From the NCBI GenBank assembly GCA_046350375.1, contig JAXMAO010000008.1, forward strand, positions 62,001 through 126,000: a stretch of 64,000 nucleotides of DNA. Direction: 5' to 3'. The notes under the pieces are model-generated. The model saw nothing but the letters and a program-made list of their open reading frames with translations. It was not told where the DNA came from and made no database searches. Origin of the DNA: JAXMAO01 sp046350375 (GTDB taxonomy: Bacteria; Planctomycetota; Phycisphaerae; UBA1845; UTPLA1). Below are positions 63,493 through 64,000 of this stretch, piece after piece. Position numbers and translations under genes: made by a program. Position 1 is the first letter of the stretch, and every line of letters starts with the position of its first letter.

Positions 63493-64000
63493 CTATCGGT
63501 GATCGCGCAGCCGGTCGAGGCGCCGCCGTGCGAGGCGAACGGCCTCCGCCGACGATCGCATCCGACGGCGCACCGCCCCGAGCCAGGCGGCGGCCACCAG
63601 CGTGGTTCCGCTGCCGCAGAAGAAGTCGCCGACGCGGCACCCGGGAGCGCGTCGTCGCGGCGATGAATTCGTTCGAGCAGCGGCAGGCTTCTGCGTCGGC
63701 CAGGCGACGGCTCACACCGAGCACGGTCGACAGGAAGGGCGTCCCACGTCCGACAGCAGCGGCCCGTCGGCGTGGAAGTAGAGCCGGCCGCGGCGCGTCG
63801 ACGAACAGCCGGCCGGCAGCGTCGCGCCGCAGGCCGATCCGGTGATAGGCGCCGCCGCGCTGCGAGAAAAACTGGTGCCGGCCGAGTCGCCGGGCATAGA
63901 CCAGGATCGTGTCATGCTTGCGCGAACCAGCGGCGCGCGCGGTGCGGTAGTGCCAGATGATCTCGTTCGAAGTTCTCGGCGCCGAAAATGGTGTCGAGCT
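63493..64000 (-). pseudogene. C-terminal part of a DNA methyltransferase (N4/N6, beta class), frameshifted and cut by the window edge
   Basis: Split frames give TIFGAENF, NEIIWHYRTAR, SRKHDTILVYAR, QFFSQRGGAYHRIGL, SNEFIAAT and DFFCGSGTTLVAAAWLG. These match N6/N4 DNA methyltransferases, where the FxGxG-type SAM motif (DFFCGSGTT) lies after the catalytic region. The catalytic DPPY/DPPF motif would lie beyond 64000. Several indels break the frame, as in the adjacent mtnP region. The gene ends at TAG 63493. It may belong to a restriction-modification system, but no nuclease is visible. Confidence 0.65.

Overview
The window is high-GC DNA (mostly near 70 % G+C by eye) from a bacterium that is most likely a planctomycete of the Phycisphaerae type. 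The main reason is a set of five large secreted proteins ending in a dockerin-like calcium-binding tail (GDxNxDG...D...FV..LLxGP), a style typical of that group. SMC, NAD-dependent DNA ligase, RlmN and Apt show it is chromosomal. This taxonomic call is inference, since no rRNA is present.

Layout. 0-2.5 kb: rlmN, an alpha/beta hydrolase and a YjfB-like small protein. 2.6-5.6 kb: a lower-GC accessory patch of orphan minus-strand genes, with terminators and a repeated AT-tract motif. 5.7-14.9 kb: an ABC1/UbiB-type kinase, a GT-C glycosyltransferase, lipoproteins, a sialidase-like dockerin protein, two bactofilin-type genes and a zinc-ribbon/PH membrane protein. 15-18 kb: a dockerin protein and ligA. 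18.4-24.6 kb: a phosphatase-like lipoprotein, a promoter-to-terminator non-coding RNA unit, two GT-C enzymes and a frameshifted L,D-transpeptidase. 24.7-30.5 kb: smc and a kelch-repeat dockerin protein. 30.6-32.7 kb: an orphan N-terminal half of a Cas12b-like (type V-B) effector beside tRNA-Leu(CAA), in a locally lower-GC island. 32.7-42 kb: methyltransferases, a prolyl oligopeptidase, an alginate-export-type porin, a DUF1223 protein and galE. 42-46 kb: a structured leader with a 47-residue hydrophobic peptide, a DUF486 protein and a Cys-rich LamG/dockerin protein. 46-56 kb: two damaged GT-C genes, a flavin reductase, a MacB-like permease, PepD, DUF4286, and an ABC exporter with DUF1854. 56-64 kb: a giant S8 protease, apt, and badly broken mtnP and DNA methyltransferase genes at the window edge.

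The genes mostly look like housekeeping, cell-envelope and secretion functions. They do not form one large pathway. The clearest unusual items are the Cas12b-like remnant, which has no cas1/cas2/cas4 or CRISPR array in view; the unassigned structured RNA at 19.9-20.2 kb; and the riboswitch-like leader at 42.1 kb.

At least eight genes carry apparent single-base frameshifts, including a compensated pair inside smc, and their density rises sharply after 62.5 kb. Sequencing or assembly error is the likeliest cause, so the broken genes should not be taken as true pseudogenes without read support.
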